Shown: positions 18,104-28,099, counted from the stretch's first letter. The stretch is 64,000 nucleotides of DNA from an uncultured Bacilli bacterium (GCA_934168325.1 CAKPNG010000001.1:62001-126000); one strand, 5' to 3'. A program made the numbers and translations. Notes: generated by a model not told the origin, from the sequence alone.

Positions 18104-19678
18104 ATGGCTATGGATTTTGGAAAACTTGATTTCGCAGTATCGTTTAACCGATTAACTGCCTTCCCTCTTGATGCAAAGAGCTATTTTGAGAGTTTAGAGA
18201 GTGCTCAAGCTGCGGCTGCAACTGCCGAGGGTGCAGGTAGCTCGAATACTACTTATTATTTTGGTCAGCAAATTGCTGTTGTTGAGGGTGGAGTTGCTAC
18301 TCTTTATGTAATTCAGCCAGATAAGACTCTTAAAGAAGTCGGCGGAAAAATTGCAATTAACGGAAATGTTTTTGTTAAAGATGCGGAAGGTAAGCTTGAT
18401 TTACTTGGATTTGTCGATGCTACTGCTGGTGCTCAGCTTGTTAAATCTGCTGATGGCAAACTTTCTTGGGTAAAGCCCGACACTACTACTGTTGAAGGAC
18501 TTTCTACTGCCGTAGAAGGTTTAAAAGCTGATGTTGCTAGTTTAAGAACTGATGTTGGTAAAGCTGCACAGGGCGAAACCGCCGCGACTGGCTTATTTAA
18601 AGAAGTTTCGGATATTAAAGGTTCTCTTGCTCAGCAAGCAACCAATATTAGCGGTAAAGCAGATAAGGCAACTACACTTGCTGGTTATGGCATCACTGAT
18701 GTTTTTACAAAAACTGAGACAAATTCGGCAATTGCTAAAGCTATTTCTGAAAGTGGCCATGCTCAATTTGTAAAAGTTGATGCTGTTCCTTTTGCGGAAG
18801 AAGCCGAGGCAAATAAACTTTATTTAGTTTATAATGAAACAACTCAGCATTATGACATTTATGCAAAGGTTGATGACGCAGTTGAATTACTTGATGATAC
18901 TACTGTTGATTTAACTAACTATTATAAGAAAGACGAAGTTAATACAGAACTTGCTAAAAAAGTTGATAAAGTTGATGGTAAAGGGCTTTCTACTGAAGAC
19001 TTTTCTACTGAACTTAAGAATAAGTTAGTTGGAATTGCTGAAGGCGCCGAAGTCAATGTAGTTAAAAGTGTTAAGGATACTGATTTTGTTGTTAGTGCAG
19101 AAGGTCAGCTTCAATTAAAAGACACTATTTCTACTGCGGTCAATGCTGTCGCAAATAAAGTCGATAAAGAAGAAGGCAAGAGCCTTGTAAGTGATACTGA
19201 AATTACTAAACTTACAACTGTCCAAGAAAATGCTGAACCCAACTATATTAAGAATGTTGATGCACAGTTCGAAGTAAGTGCTGAAGGTCAGTTATCTCTT
19301 AAAGAGCTTGCTCAAGATAAAATCACTGGGCTTCCTGCGGCACTTGAGGGAAAAGTTGATAAAGTCGAAGGTAAAGGTTTATCTAAAAACGACTTTACTG
19401 ATGAATTTGTTACAAAACTCAATGCAATAAATCTTGAGAATATTCAAGCTAATGTGATTGAAAAAATCACTCTTAACGGCGTAGAAACCCAAATAGTTGA
19501 AAAAACTGTCGATATTCCACTTGCGACTACTGCTCAATTTGGTCTTGTTAAAGGCTCTGACGCTGAAAATGAGGTCGCAATTAAAGCCGATGGTGTTATG
19601 AGTGTTAATACTCTTAATATACAAAAGCTTTCTCAAACTGAGGGCGAAACCTTAGTTCTTGATTGCGGGAAAGCTTAA
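18104..19678 (+). CDS. Large repetitive fibre protein 2
   Basis: 524 residues, low complexity in Ala, Lys, Asp, Glu, Val and Thr. It has at least three imperfect repeats of the form KVDKVxGKGLSxxDFxxELxxKLxxIxxxAEVNxVKxV (around residues 285-420). Similar repeats in other fibres form triple-helical or coiled shafts. No TAG codon is present. It begins 20 bases after fibre protein 1 with GGAGGGA upstream, and ends in VLDCGKA, like the next fibre (VFNCGSA). I take it as a shaft or fibre subunit; receptor specificity cannot be read. Confidence 0.72.
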   Translation: MAMDFGKLDFAVSFNRLTAFPLDAKSYFESLESAQAAAATAEGAGSSNTTYYFGQQIAVVEGGVATLYVIQPDKTLKEVGGKIAINGNVFVKDAEGKLDLLGFVDATAGAQLVKSADGKLSWVKPDTTTVEGLSTAVEGLKADVASLRTDVGKAAQGETAATGLFKEVSDIKGSLAQQATNISGKADKATTLAGYGITDVFTKTETNSAIAKAISESGHAQFVKVDAVPFAEEAEANKLYLVYNETTQHYDIYAKVDDAVELLDDTTVDLTNYYKKDEVNTELAKKVDKVDGKGLSTEDFSTELKNKLVGIAEGAEVNVVKSVKDTDFVVSAEGQLQLKDTISTAVNAVANKVDKEEGKSLVSDTEITKLTTVQENAEPNYIKNVDAQFEVSAEGQLSLKELAQDKITGLPAALEGKVDKVEGKGLSKNDFTDEFVTKLNAINLENIQANVIEKITLNGVETQIVEKTVDIPLATTAQFGLVKGSDAENEVAIKADGVMSVNTLNIQKLSQTEGETLVLDCGKA

Positions 19679-19724
19679 TTAAATCTTTTCCATAAAAATA
19701 TTTTATTTTAAGAGGTAAGTATTA

Positions 19725-21239
19725 ATGGCGCAAGATAAAATTTTACAAACTCGTATTTCGTTAAAATACGATACCTATGCAAATTGGCATAGTAAAAATC
19801 CGCAACTCCTCGAAGGTGAGGTTGCGGTCGTTGTGATTCCTGGTAGCGATCCAGTTGGAACCATTAGTAATGTTCCTACTGTGTTATTTAAGGTTGGTGA
19901 CGGCACTAAGAAATTTGATGATCTTCCTTGGGTATCTGGTCCCGCAGGCGATGTTTATGCTTGGGCAAAAGAGGCTAATAAACCTTCTTATTCTGCAACT
20001 GAAATTACTGGTTTAGACACCTATATTTCTGGTCAAATTCAAGACACCGATACTCAATATAAAATTGCAATTAGTGGCAGAACTGTTCAGTTATTTAAGA
20101 AAGATAAGGGTGGTGCATTTGGCACTACACCTGATTCTACTTTTAATCTTCCCGATGAAACTGTTCATACTTTAGTTGAAGGCACCACAAACGGCACTGT
20201 TAAATATGATGGCACTGACGTAAAAGTTCATGGACTTGGCTCTGCGGCCTATGAAGATAAGACTTTCCTTGATACAAAAATTGCCGAAGCTAAGAAAGCC
20301 GGCACGGATGCCCAGACTGCTGTCGATACTTTATCTGGCAAAGTCGGCACTGTCCCTGAAAATAAAACTGTCATTGGCTTAATTGCCGAAGCAAAGAAAG
20401 CTGGCACTGATGCTCAGGCTTCTGTTGGTGCTCTTGATACAAGAGTAGGTGTAATTCCTGATGGGGCTGCGGCTACTACTGTTGTAGGATATGTTGATGA
20501 AAAAATTGGAGCAATTCCTACTCAAACAGATTATTCTGTAAGTGTTTCCAATCCTACTTCTACTACTTATGCTCAAGTTTATGAATTTAAACAGCTCGGC
20601 AAGACAATTGGCACTATCAATATTCCTAAAGATATGGTAGTGCAGAGTGGTAGTGTTGAGACTAAAGCAACCGCTGGTGCTTGGGGCGAAGCTGGCACAT
20701 ATCTTCATTTAGTGCTTGCAAATGCTGACAACAGCTCCATTTATATTAATGTTGGCGACCTCATTGAATATGTTTCTGCTGGTTCTGGAGAAGACGATGC
20801 CATTCAAATCGATATTAGTGCTGACCACAAGGTAAGTGCTTCTGTTAAGAATGGTTCCATTACTCTTGCTATGCTGGATGCCGCTGTTCAGACTGACATT
20901 GGTAAAGCGCATACTCATACCAATAAAACTGTTCTTGATGGTATTTCCGCTGAAAAAGTTTCTGCTTGGGATTCGGCTGAACAAAATGCAAAAACTTATT
21001 CTGATGGACAATTGGCTGGCACTATTACTGGTTTAGCCAGTCAAGCTGTTGTTTCTTCTGATGAAGCGGATGGTAGCTTCTATGCTTTATCCAATATTAC
21101 TCAAGCTTCTGGTAAGATTAAAAAAGAAAACGAAGTTAAATTTGCAAAAATTGCAAAAACTGCTAATGTAGCTGATTTAGTGCAAACAGAAGGCAACTAT
21201 GTAGTATTTAATTGCGGTTCCGCAACCACAAACATTTAA
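19725..21239 (+). CDS. Tail-fibre/receptor-binding-type protein 3
   Basis: 504 residues with the same attachment module (TRISLKYDTYANWHSKNPQLLEGE ... FKVGDGTKKFDDLPW). Then comes a long repetitive region with a duplicated segment IAEAKKAGTDAQ and a C-terminus with TKVLDGIS-like HTHTNKTVLDGISAEKVSAWD, a short motif seen in many phage fibre shafts. The C-terminus YVVFNCGSA parallels protein 2. No internal TAG, unlike its paralogue at 21306, which has TAG where this one has Ser. A strong hairpin follows 17 bases after the stop. Confidence 0.8.
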   Translation: MAQDKILQTRISLKYDTYANWHSKNPQLLEGEVAVVVIPGSDPVGTISNVPTVLFKVGDGTKKFDDLPWVSGPAGDVYAWAKEANKPSYSATEITGLDTYISGQIQDTDTQYKIAISGRTVQLFKKDKGGAFGTTPDSTFNLPDETVHTLVEGTTNGTVKYDGTDVKVHGLGSAAYEDKTFLDTKIAEAKKAGTDAQTAVDTLSGKVGTVPENKTVIGLIAEAKKAGTDAQASVGALDTRVGVIPDGAAATTVVGYVDEKIGAIPTQTDYSVSVSNPTSTTYAQVYEFKQLGKTIGTINIPKDMVVQSGSVETKATAGAWGEAGTYLHLVLANADNSSIYINVGDLIEYVSAGSGEDDAIQIDISADHKVSASVKNGSITLAMLDAAVQTDIGKAHTHTNKTVLDGISAEKVSAWDSAEQNAKTYSDGQLAGTITGLASQAVVSSDEADGSFYALSNITQASGKIKKENEVKFAKIAKTANVADLVQTEGNYVVFNCGSATTNI

Positions 21240-21255
21240 TTTTAATTATAAAGAG

Positions 21256-21279
21256 GTGGGTCGTCTTAGGGCGGCCCAC
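21256..21279 (+). terminator. GC-rich hairpin between fibre genes
   Basis: Ten-base-pair stem GTGGGTCGTC/GGCGGCCCAC with TTAG loop. No T run follows, so it may be a partial terminator or RNA-processing/stability hairpin before the next ribosome site. Confidence 0.5.
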
Positions 21280-21305
21280 TTCATATGAAGAAAGGAGGCT
21301 TCTTA

Positions 21306-22310
21306 ATGGCTAATACTGAATTTAATGTAAGAATTTAGTTAAAGCGTGATACTGATGCAAATTGGCGAGCAAAAGATCCTCAATTATTAGCAGGCGAAGT
21401 TGTTTTTGTTGATACGAATGCGGGCGAAGTAAGAACTAAAGTTGGCGATGGAACTAAAAAATATAGTGCATTACCTTTTATGGATGAGGTATTAAGAAAC
21501 CTCATTTCAAATACAGAACATTTATTTAAAGTAAGGGCTGTTTGCGACTTAGCTGGTGATACAACTACGCCAACAACAATTTTAGAACATGAAGATATTG
21601 GTGAGATTCTTTCTGCTGCAATAGATACTACTCGGCCAGTGGTAGCAGAAATTCAGTCATAGGACAATGAATACGATAAATTATGGCTACCATTAGTTTA
21701 TTTTAATCCTGATAAAGAAGAAGCTAGTTTTATAGGGCCTCTTAGTGCAAGCGCTTGGTTTACATTAGAGTTTACAAATGGAGCTTGGTTTTTTGGACGA
21801 ATAGACTTAGCAAAATTAACTGATATTCCAACAAAACTTTCTCAGCTTGAAAATGACACTAATTACCTTAATTCTGATACAAACTTTGTTCATAAAACAG
21901 GTGATGAAGAAATTAAGGGAATAAAAACTTTTGAAAGTTCTATCGTTTGCTCTATGACACCAGGCAATGAAAATCATTTAGTTAATAAAAAATATGTTGA
22001 TAATAAAGTCGGCACTTATTTACCTCTTGCGGGCGGTAAAATGACTGGTAATATCCAAATGAATAATAAGGAAATTACACAAGCCGCGAAAATAGGGTTT
22101 TTAAGGGGAGCGTATTTTGAAAGTTCAAATATATAGCAACAAAATGTAATTTCTGCTTTTACTTCTGGTGGTAGTACTCTTGCTTATCTTAATGCTTATG
22201 CTCAAACTCCAAAAGCAACTGATAACGTGATGGTTCTCGCAAATAAAGAATATGTCGATAAAAAAACAACAGTCCTGTTAAAAACTTGGACTTCTGCCGA
22301 TATTAGTTAA
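21306..22310 (+). CDS. Tail-fibre-type protein 4 (three TAG read as Gln)
   Basis: 334 residues. The attachment module reads VRI-Q-LKRDTDANWRAKDPQLLAGE ... KVGDGTKKYSALPF, with TAG as the Gln. A second TAG is at EIQS-Q-DNEYDKLW and a third at SSNI-Q-QQNVIS. The later part has PLAGGKMTGNIQMNNKEI and ANKEYVDKK, the repeat that precedes intramolecular-chaperone or collar domains in many fibres. Start ATG 21306 follows AAAGGAGG. It ends TAA. In the standard code this gene would be four useless pieces. Confidence 0.82.
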
Positions 22311-22312
22311 AT

Positions 22313-22341
22313 TTGACTTTTAACTAAAATTATGTTATAAT
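22313..22341 (+). promoter_or_regulatory. Promoter inside the fibre cluster
   Basis: TTGACT, 17 bases, TATAAT, directly after the previous stop codon. Confidence 0.8.
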
Positions 22342-22366
22342 AAATTTAACTAAAAGGAGAGATAAA

Positions 22367-23188
22367 ATGGCAACTGAACAAACTTTAACTACTTTAATTA
22401 TAAATGAAGTAGATAGTAAAGAAACATTTAATAAAATGAAAGCATAGGGTTTGATTAATGAAAAGGAACTCTATTTAACACCAGAAGAGGCTGCAGAACA
22501 TCAAATTAAAGTTCAAAATGATGAACCTACTAATGCTGTAGCTAATGATTTATGGCTTGATTTAGATGAAGATGCTCCAGCTTCTTTACCAGTTAGTGGC
22601 GGTACTTTAACTGGTCCACTAGCTATGAGCAACAATAAAATTACAGGAGTAGGAGATCCTACTTCTGCTCAAGATGTCGCAACAAAAAATTACATTGACA
22701 TTTCCTTTTTAGCTTTAAGCGGTGGCACAATTAATGGTGATTTAGTACTTGGCCCTACGAGTTCTTTAAAATTTTAGATTGGAAACTCAGCTTTTACAAT
22801 AAAAGCAGGTGGTCAAGGCTTATTGGTTCCTGCTCCAATTTTTATGACCGCTCAGGGCAATCCTTCAACATAGACTGCCTTAGTAACTATGGGACAATGT
22901 ACCGAGGCATTTGCGCCAAAAATAGCTAGTGTTAGTGCAAGTGGAGCAATTAATCAAACTTTAGTAAAAAATAGAGATTATACCTTTACTTCTGTTTCTT
23001 CTTTAAATTTAACAGCAGGAACTGGCTCCTGTCATGGATTCATAACTTTTGGTAGTTCTACACCTACTGTTTCGCTTTCAGGTTTTACAAAAGTAGATGG
23101 TGATATAGCTAATGCTGCGGCTTCAACGGTTTGGGAATTTTCTTGTTATAATAAATATGCTGTGTTTAAGAACTGGAGTGAGGTGTAA
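22367..23188 (+). CDS. Fibre/appendage protein 5 (three TAG read as Gln)
   Basis: 273 residues. The N-terminus is LTTLIINEVDSKETFNKMKA-Q-GLINEKELYLTPEE; then come PVSGGTLTGPLAMSNNKITGVGDPTSAQDVATKNYID and LSGGTINGDLVLG, fibre-shaft repeats like those in protein 4. TAG also occurs at SLKF-Q-IGN and NPST-Q-TALV. The C-terminus (YAVFKNWSEV) is nearly the same as that of the protein at 27451 (YLIIKDWSED), so the two are paralogues. GGAGAG precedes ATG 22367. Confidence 0.78.
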
Positions 23189-23193
23189 GCTTT

Positions 23194-23619
23194 ATGGATT
23201 TATTTGAAAGAAGAAGAAATCTATTGGGCGGTAAGAAGAAATTATACCTTTATTAGGCTGGATGGACTAATGTCCAAAATAGTGCTATTAAGGGGTGGGC
23301 TTATGCTTTTCAATCTAACTATCTTTTAATTGATCCGAGTTTAGATTCTTCATACGCTTTTGCTCGTATTACAATTAATAATATTACTGATTTATCTTTA
23401 TATAAAAAATTATATATTCGTTATTATTGTAATGTTAGTAATGGAGATATTCATGTAGGTAAAGTAATGCATTCTAATATTAATGGGGCTATTATTGCAA
23501 ATACTATAACTACTTTAAGTTTTGATATTAATAATGATTGGAACTATTTATAGATTGGTGGTTCTAATGCTGCATTTTCAACACTGTTTAGAATTTATGA
23601 AATTTGGCTTGAAAAATAA
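23194..23619 (+). CDS. Appendage protein, beta-rich (two TAG read as Gln)
   Basis: 141 residues: MDLFERRRNLLGGKKKLYLY-Q-AGW, then a beta-sandwich-like body (SYAFARITINNITDLSLYKKLYIRYYC) and DWNYL-Q-IGGSNAAFSTLFRIYEIWLEK. It looks like a carbohydrate-binding or fibre-tip domain because of its alternating aromatic strands and its place between two fibre genes. No family assigned. It starts 6 bases after the previous gene. Confidence 0.65.
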
Positions 23620-23633
23620 AAGGAGGAATAAAA

Positions 23634-24014
23634 ATGCCTGTCTTAAAAGTTAAAACACCTAATAATGGCTGGGTTGCCGTTGGAGGCGGGGCTACTGGCA
23701 GCTCAGGTTCTGGAACTGGTGGTAGTTCTTATACTCTACCGATTGCTAATGCAACAATTTTGGGTGGAGTAAAACCTGTATCCAAAACCTCCGAAATGAC
23801 TCAAGCTGTTGGTGTAGATAATGATGGCCGTTTATATACAAAACCTGGAACTGGTGGATCTGGTTCTGGTGGCGGAGGATTATCTTCGGCTTATTCTGTT
23901 GGAGCAACTGCTCCTTCTGACACTGGAATTTTATGGATTGATAGTGGAAATTCCAATACATTAAAATTTTATAACGGTTCAAGCTGGGTTGCAGTTGGAG
24001 CTGTTTGGGGATAA
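23634..24014 (+). CDS. Gly/Ser-linker structural protein
   Basis: 126 residues. MPVLKVKTPNNGWVAVGGG, two Gly/Ser-rich linkers (TGSSGSGTGGSS and GTGGSGSGGGG), and a C-terminal module APSDTGILWIDSGNSNTLKFYNGSSWVAV. The last pattern is a common ~30-residue virion module that ends fibre or baseplate proteins. It lies in the same run as the fibre genes and directly before the Cys-rich peptide cassette. Confidence 0.65.
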   Translation: MPVLKVKTPNNGWVAVGGGATGSSGSGTGGSSYTLPIANATILGGVKPVSKTSEMTQAVGVDNDGRLYTKPGTGGSGSGGGGLSSAYSVGATAPSDTGILWIDSGNSNTLKFYNGSSWVAVGAVWG

Positions 24015-24027
24015 AAGGAGTAAATAA

Positions 24028-24324
24028 ATGGAGAGAAAAGAATTAACAGTTCAAGTTAGCTCCGATGTTTGTGAGTTAATTGAAGCTTTACAATATGAGG
24101 TTGAAAGTCGTAAAGAAATTATTTCCTTCATGTTAAGTTCAGGTATGGATATTCATAGTGATAGCTTTAAAGAATATGAAAAGCAATATATTGATTTCTT
24201 TATTCAATATAATGAAGCAAAGAATCGTCTTGAAGCTGATTTTGTGCGACCACTTACAAGTGAATTTGAGACATGGAATCTTGATTTTACAACTCATATT
24301 ATTACAATTAAATTAAAAAAATAA
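24028..24324 (+). CDS. Small partner protein of CXXX-repeat peptide cassette A
   Basis: 98 residues, helical with a beta C-terminus: VSSDVCELIEALQYEVESRKEIISFML, then YEKQYIDFFIQYNEAKNRLE and TTHIITIKLKK. It lines up in length and layout with the 96-aa protein at 44998, which has the same place next to the second maturase. In CXXX-repeat systems a small co-conserved modification-system protein accompanies precursor and maturase; this is the likely counterpart, perhaps recognising the leader. ATG 24028 follows AAAGGAG. The exact biochemical role is unknown. Confidence 0.65.
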   Translation: MERKELTVQVSSDVCELIEALQYEVESRKEIISFMLSSGMDIHSDSFKEYEKQYIDFFIQYNEAKNRLEADFVRPLTSEFETWNLDFTTHIITIKLKK

Positions 24325-24344
24325 AATAATTTGGAGGAATTAAC

Positions 24345-25322
24345 TTGATTACTTCCGAAGAAATTAAAAACATAAAACAAAAATTAGGTAATGAAATGGC
24401 ACGGCGTCGTTGGTATGGCAATTTAAATGTTAGCCCTTATAATGCGACTATAATGAGTAATGCTACACAAATTACCAAAGGGTCAAAAATGTTAGCATCT
24501 TAGGGTAATGAAATTTTAACCCCTTTAAACAAAATAGCAACAGACAGTAATTTACCAATTGCCACGGCTAATAGCCCAATTCCCAATACATTTAATTATA
24601 ATGCTTTAAATGAGAAAATAACAGCATGGTCCGCAGAAGATATTGCAGGAAGCGTTACTTCTTGCGGAGCGGTCTGTACTGGTTTATGCACAACCACTTG
24701 TGCTAGTGGATGCGGCGGCGGTTGCGATTCTTCTTGTGGTAAGAATTGCGGTTCTGGATGCTCTAATGAGTGCAAAGGTGGCTGTTCAGGTAATTGTGCG
24801 GCCGGTTGCGGTGGTAGTTGTGGTTCGAGCTGTTCTAATGCTTGTTCAGGAAGCTGTGGTGGAAACTGTGGTTCAAATTGTAGTGGTTGTGGTGGAAAAT
24901 GCTCAGCAGCCTGCACTTCGAGCTGTAGTTCGGGGTGCGTAGGAGATTGTAAATATACTTGCACAGGTAGTAGTGCTAGTGGTGCTAGTTGCAGTAGTAG
25001 CTGTACTGCTACTTGTCATCATGTATGTAAGAATGGTTGTTCATCTTCTTGCTCCTCAACTTGTGGAAAAACTTGCAGAGTCGATTGCAATTCAAGTTGT
25101 TCTGATGGTTGTGATAGAGGCTGTTCTGGCAGTTGCGGTTCTGGTTGTTCTGGAACTTGCTCAGGTGGCTGTGATGGCTCATGTGGGAGTGGTTGTTCCA
25201 GTCAATGCTATGGTGGTTGTTCCGCTCAATGTGTAATGGCTTGCACTGGCGGTTGTGGTAGTGGTTGCACTCATTCTTGTGCAACAAGTTGTTCAACCTT
25301 ATGTGTTAATGCCGCGTCATAA
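24345..25322 (+). CDS. CXXX-repeat cysteine-rich RiPP precursor A (one TAG read as Gln)
   Basis: 325 residues from a TTG start with GGAGGAA upstream. Residues 1 to ~105 are a cysteine-free leader (TAG at codon 53, MLAS-Q-GNEIL). The remainder carries about 53 cysteines, nearly all spaced C-x3-C, with Gly, Ser, Thr and Asn between (CGGGCDSSCGKNCGSG style). One 10-residue break occurs near the middle. This is the target pattern of CXXX-repeat radical SAM maturases, which install thioether or related crosslinks at Cys. The maturase gene follows 21 bases later. It is far larger than typical RiPP precursors. Position within the fibre cluster suggests a virion or surface role, but that is inference. 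Confidence 0.85.
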
Positions 25323-25343
25323 ATTAAAAGGAGATTTTTAGGA

Positions 25344-26681
25344 ATGAATTTTGAAGATTTTCAATTATTAGAAGATAGACACCATGAAGAATATAGTAGT
25401 GAAATGATGAGAATTTTTAGGTTAAAACATATTCCTAAAACTATTACTTTTCAAGTTACAGAGGACTGTTGTCTATCCTGTATTTATTGCTATCAACACG
25501 CTAAAAAAAAGACGCACATGACTCCAGAAATAGGTCACGCTGCGATTGATTGGTTATTAGCTTCTACACCAGAAAATAATCCATATATAAATCCTGAAAA
25601 TTCTCCTGCAATAATAATTGACTTTATTGGCGGAGAGCCTTTAATGGAAATTGATTTAATTGAAGATTTAATTTGCTATTTTAAAAGACGCACAATTGAA
25701 TTAAACCATCCATGGGCTTTCCGCCACAGATTTTCAATTTGTTCTAATGGAGTTCTTTATTTTGATCCACGCGTACAATCTTTACTTCAAAAATATGGAA
25801 ATGAAATTAGCTTTTCGATTTCAATTGATGGTACAAAAGAATTGCATGATGCTTGTAGAGTTTTCCCCGATGGACGCGGTAGCTATGATATTGCAGTTAA
25901 AGGAGCATTACATTATCAAAAGCATTATGGACATGGAGCTATTGGTAGTAAGATGACATTGGCTCCAGAAAATATTAAATTTACTTGTTCCGCAGTAGAA
26001 AATTTATTAAAGCTAAACTATAAGTCAATTAACTTAAATTGTGTTTTTGAGGAAGGTTGGACTAGTAAAGATGCATTAATTCTTTACCAGCAACTCAAAA
26101 AAATTGCAGATTTTATGATAGAGAAAAAACTTTATAAAGATACAACAATTTCAATGTTTTCTTTGCGGTGCGGGCATCCTTTAGATAAAAAAGACAATGA
26201 AAATTATTGCGGAGGAGCGGGTCAAGGTGGAATGATGGCAATTAACTATTTAGGTAATATTTATCCTTGCCTCCGTTATATGGAAAGTTCAGTAGGAGAT
26301 AACCAACCGCCGATGATAATTGGCAATATTTTTGAAGGAATTGGCACACATTTAGAAGAACAAAAAAGATTAAAACTTTTGAATGCAGTGACGCGACGCT
26401 CGCAATCTACTGATAAATGTTGGACTTGTCCAATTGCGAGCAATTGCGGTAATTGTTCAGCATATTCTTATGAAAAATTTGGAACACCTGATCATAGGGC
26501 AACTTTTATCTGTCCTATGCACATTGCAAGGGTATTAGCTAATGTGTATTATTGGAATAAAGTGTTTCAACAAGAGAATATAGAAAAAAGATTTTGGAAT
26601 TTTGTGCCTAAAGAATGGGCACTTGATATTATAGATGAAAATGAATTTGATTTATTAAATAAATTAAGTGGGGTGTTTTAA
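25344..26681 (+). CDS. Radical SAM/SPASM peptide maturase A (CXXX-repeat target type)
   Basis: 445 residues. The radical SAM cluster motif is CCLSCIYC (CX3CX2C, about residues 42-49), followed by IIIDFIGGEPLM (GGE motif), FSICSNG and FSISIDG. The C-terminal SPASM region has YCGGAG, YPCLRY, CWTCPIASNCGNCSAYSY and FICPMH, enough cysteines for two auxiliary clusters. It would modify the Cys-rich peptide encoded just upstream. ATG follows AGGAGATTTTTAGGA. It is clearly paralogous to the intein-split enzyme at 45290. Its TAA overlaps the next ATG (TAATG). Confidence 0.9.
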   Translation: MNFEDFQLLEDRHHEEYSSEMMRIFRLKHIPKTITFQVTEDCCLSCIYCYQHAKKKTHMTPEIGHAAIDWLLASTPENNPYINPENSPAIIIDFIGGEPLMEIDLIEDLICYFKRRTIELNHPWAFRHRFSICSNGVLYFDPRVQSLLQKYGNEISFSISIDGTKELHDACRVFPDGRGSYDIAVKGALHYQKHYGHGAIGSKMTLAPENIKFTCSAVENLLKLNYKSINLNCVFEEGWTSKDALILYQQLKKIADFMIEKKLYKDTTISMFSLRCGHPLDKKDNENYCGGAGQGGMMAINYLGNIYPCLRYMESSVGDNQPPMIIGNIFEGIGTHLEEQKRLKLLNAVTRRSQSTDKCWTCPIASNCGNCSAYSYEKFGTPDHRATFICPMHIARVLANVYYWNKVFQQENIEKRFWNFVPKEWALDIIDENEFDLLNKLSGVF

Positions 26682-27064
26682 TGGCACTTTATTTTGGAAA
26701 TTAGTTAGTTAGTTTAACATCGGTTAATAGTGGTGGAGAAGCGAATATACAAACAGCGACTCTTTCTTTGACAGGAAATGCTTTAGGTCAAGGCATTACA
26801 GTATTGTATATAAATGATAATGGAGAGCTACAAACCGACGACTATAATCAAGAAGCTACAATCACAGTATAGAAGTCTACCATAGTATTTTTTATATTTT
26901 CGAGCAATTTGTAGATTCTAACAGTTGTGGATGGAGTTCCAGAAAATTATCTTCGTGAGTAGGCGGGTGGAAATTATGATTCATTTATTTTAGCGCCTTC
27001 TGTATCCTGTTCCTCTATTATGGTTGAAGGAGATTCGACGGTTAATGTGGCAATAAACGTTTAA
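26681..27064 (+). CDS. Small beta-rich appendage protein (four TAG read as Gln)
   Basis: 127 residues: ALYFGN-Q-LVSLTSVNSGGEANIQTATLSLTGNALGQGITVLYIND, then TITV-Q-KST, SNL-Q-ILTVVDG, LRE-Q-AGGNYD, and an Ig-like end (SCSSIMVEGDSTVNVAINV). Four TAG in 127 codons is among the highest densities here. It is coupled to the maturase stop. Whether it belongs with the peptide cassette or the fibres is unknown. Confidence 0.65.
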
Positions 27065-27151
27065 GAAAAGGCTTTCCAAAAATTTGATTAGAGAAATAAT
27101 TGCTTCTTTTCAAAGTTTATTTATAATAGTAGATTTTAATTAAATAAAAGT

Positions 27152-27180
27152 TTGACTTTCTCCTAAACTTATGTTATAAT
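27152..27180 (+). promoter_or_regulatory. Promoter of the 58-aa gene
   Basis: TTGACT, 17 bases, TATAAT. Confidence 0.8.
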
Positions 27181-27203
27181 AAAAGAAAAAGGAGAAAATA
27201 AAA

Positions 27204-27380
27204 ATGCAACATATAAAATATATTGGTCATGATTTTGATGAAAATGGTTTTTTGGTTGAAATTTTTGAATATAGAGGCCGTCAATATTCTTGGATTCACA
27301 ATGGAAAATATACAGGAAGTTCTGAAGGCTTCCATCAGAGAGAAACACAAAAAATTGATTCTCTTAAATTAACATAGTGA
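27204..27380 (+). CDS. Small hypothetical protein ending TAG-TGA
   Basis: 57-58 residues: HIKYIGHDFDENGFLVEIFEYRGRQYSWIHNGKYTGSSEGF. AAAGGAG is 8 bases upstream. The end is LKLT-TAG-TGA; TAG as Gln adds one residue before TGA. A terminator follows, so it is a single-gene unit within the fibre cluster. No family recognised. Confidence 0.6.
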
Positions 27381-27399
27381 AAATAATGTATTTTTTTAA

Positions 27400-27436
27400 A
27401 TATACTCTTACTTAATTGTAGGAGTATATTTTTTTT
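27400..27436 (+). terminator. Terminator after the 58-aa gene
   Basis: ATATACTC-14 nt-GAGTATAT followed by eight T; the T run merges into the ribosome site TTTGGAGGAA of the next gene. Confidence 0.8.
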
Positions 27437-27450
27437 GGAGGAATTTTAAA

Positions 27451-28098
27451 ATGGCACAAATTAAGCTTAAAACAGGTGATAATAAATATGAATATATAGA
27501 AGACAGACGCCTCCATATTGGTAATTCACAACCTACCAATTCAGAAACTAATGATTTATGGTTAGATACTGATGAAGAGGGCGTAGCACTTCAACCAGAA
27601 TTACCAAAATTCTCAGGACTTGTTAAACAAACTTTAGACAATAATGGAGTGGCAACTTTTTCCGCGGCGGTTAAAAATGAAGATTTTCAGTCACCTTTAA
27701 ATTAGGTTAATGGAATTTTAAAAAGTAATAATGACCGGCAAATTTCACAAGCAGAAGCCAATGTAGATTATATGGAACCACCTGCATTTGTAAGTCAAAA
27801 TGGTGCAAGCCTATCCATCATATTATCACATAATAAATTTTATAATTTAATTATATCTGCAAATGGACTTTTAACTTTAAATAGTGGATTAGGTGGAGCT
27901 GGTGAAACCACTGATGTTTCAATTTCTCATGGCTTTATTTAGTTTGAAGGTCCAGCAACCGTTAATTTTGGAGCTTTTCTTTCAATAAAAGGTAGCGACG
28001 ATATATCAGGGACGACTGCTACAATTACAAAGGCAACACTATGGGAGTTTTCATCTCTTAATGGTTATTTAATAATAAAAGATTGGAGTGAAGATTAA
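27451..28098 (+). CDS. Fibre/appendage protein 6 (two TAG read as Gln)
   Basis: 215 residues. IGNSQPTNSETNDLWLDTDEEG resembles the shared virion module QPTNxxxNDLWLDxDE, also present in protein 5 (DEPTNAVANDLWLDLDEDAP). TAG occurs at SPLN-Q-VNG and HGFI-Q-FEG. The C-terminal domain (AFVSQNGASLSIILSHNKFYNLIISANGLLTLNS ... LWEFSSLNGYLIIKDWSED) aligns with the end of protein 5. It is a paralogous tip domain. Confidence 0.75.
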
Positions 28099-28099
28099 A

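Noticed and set aside
24596..25296. Open reading frames on the opposite strand and in shifted frames of the Cys-rich repeat
   Set aside because: They are shadows of the regular TGT/TGC codon repeat, with biased composition and no ribosome sites.
24640..25320. CRISPR-like or tandem DNA repeat at the Cys-rich genes
   Set aside because: Only the 12-base Cys-codon period repeats; there are no constant repeats with unique spacers.
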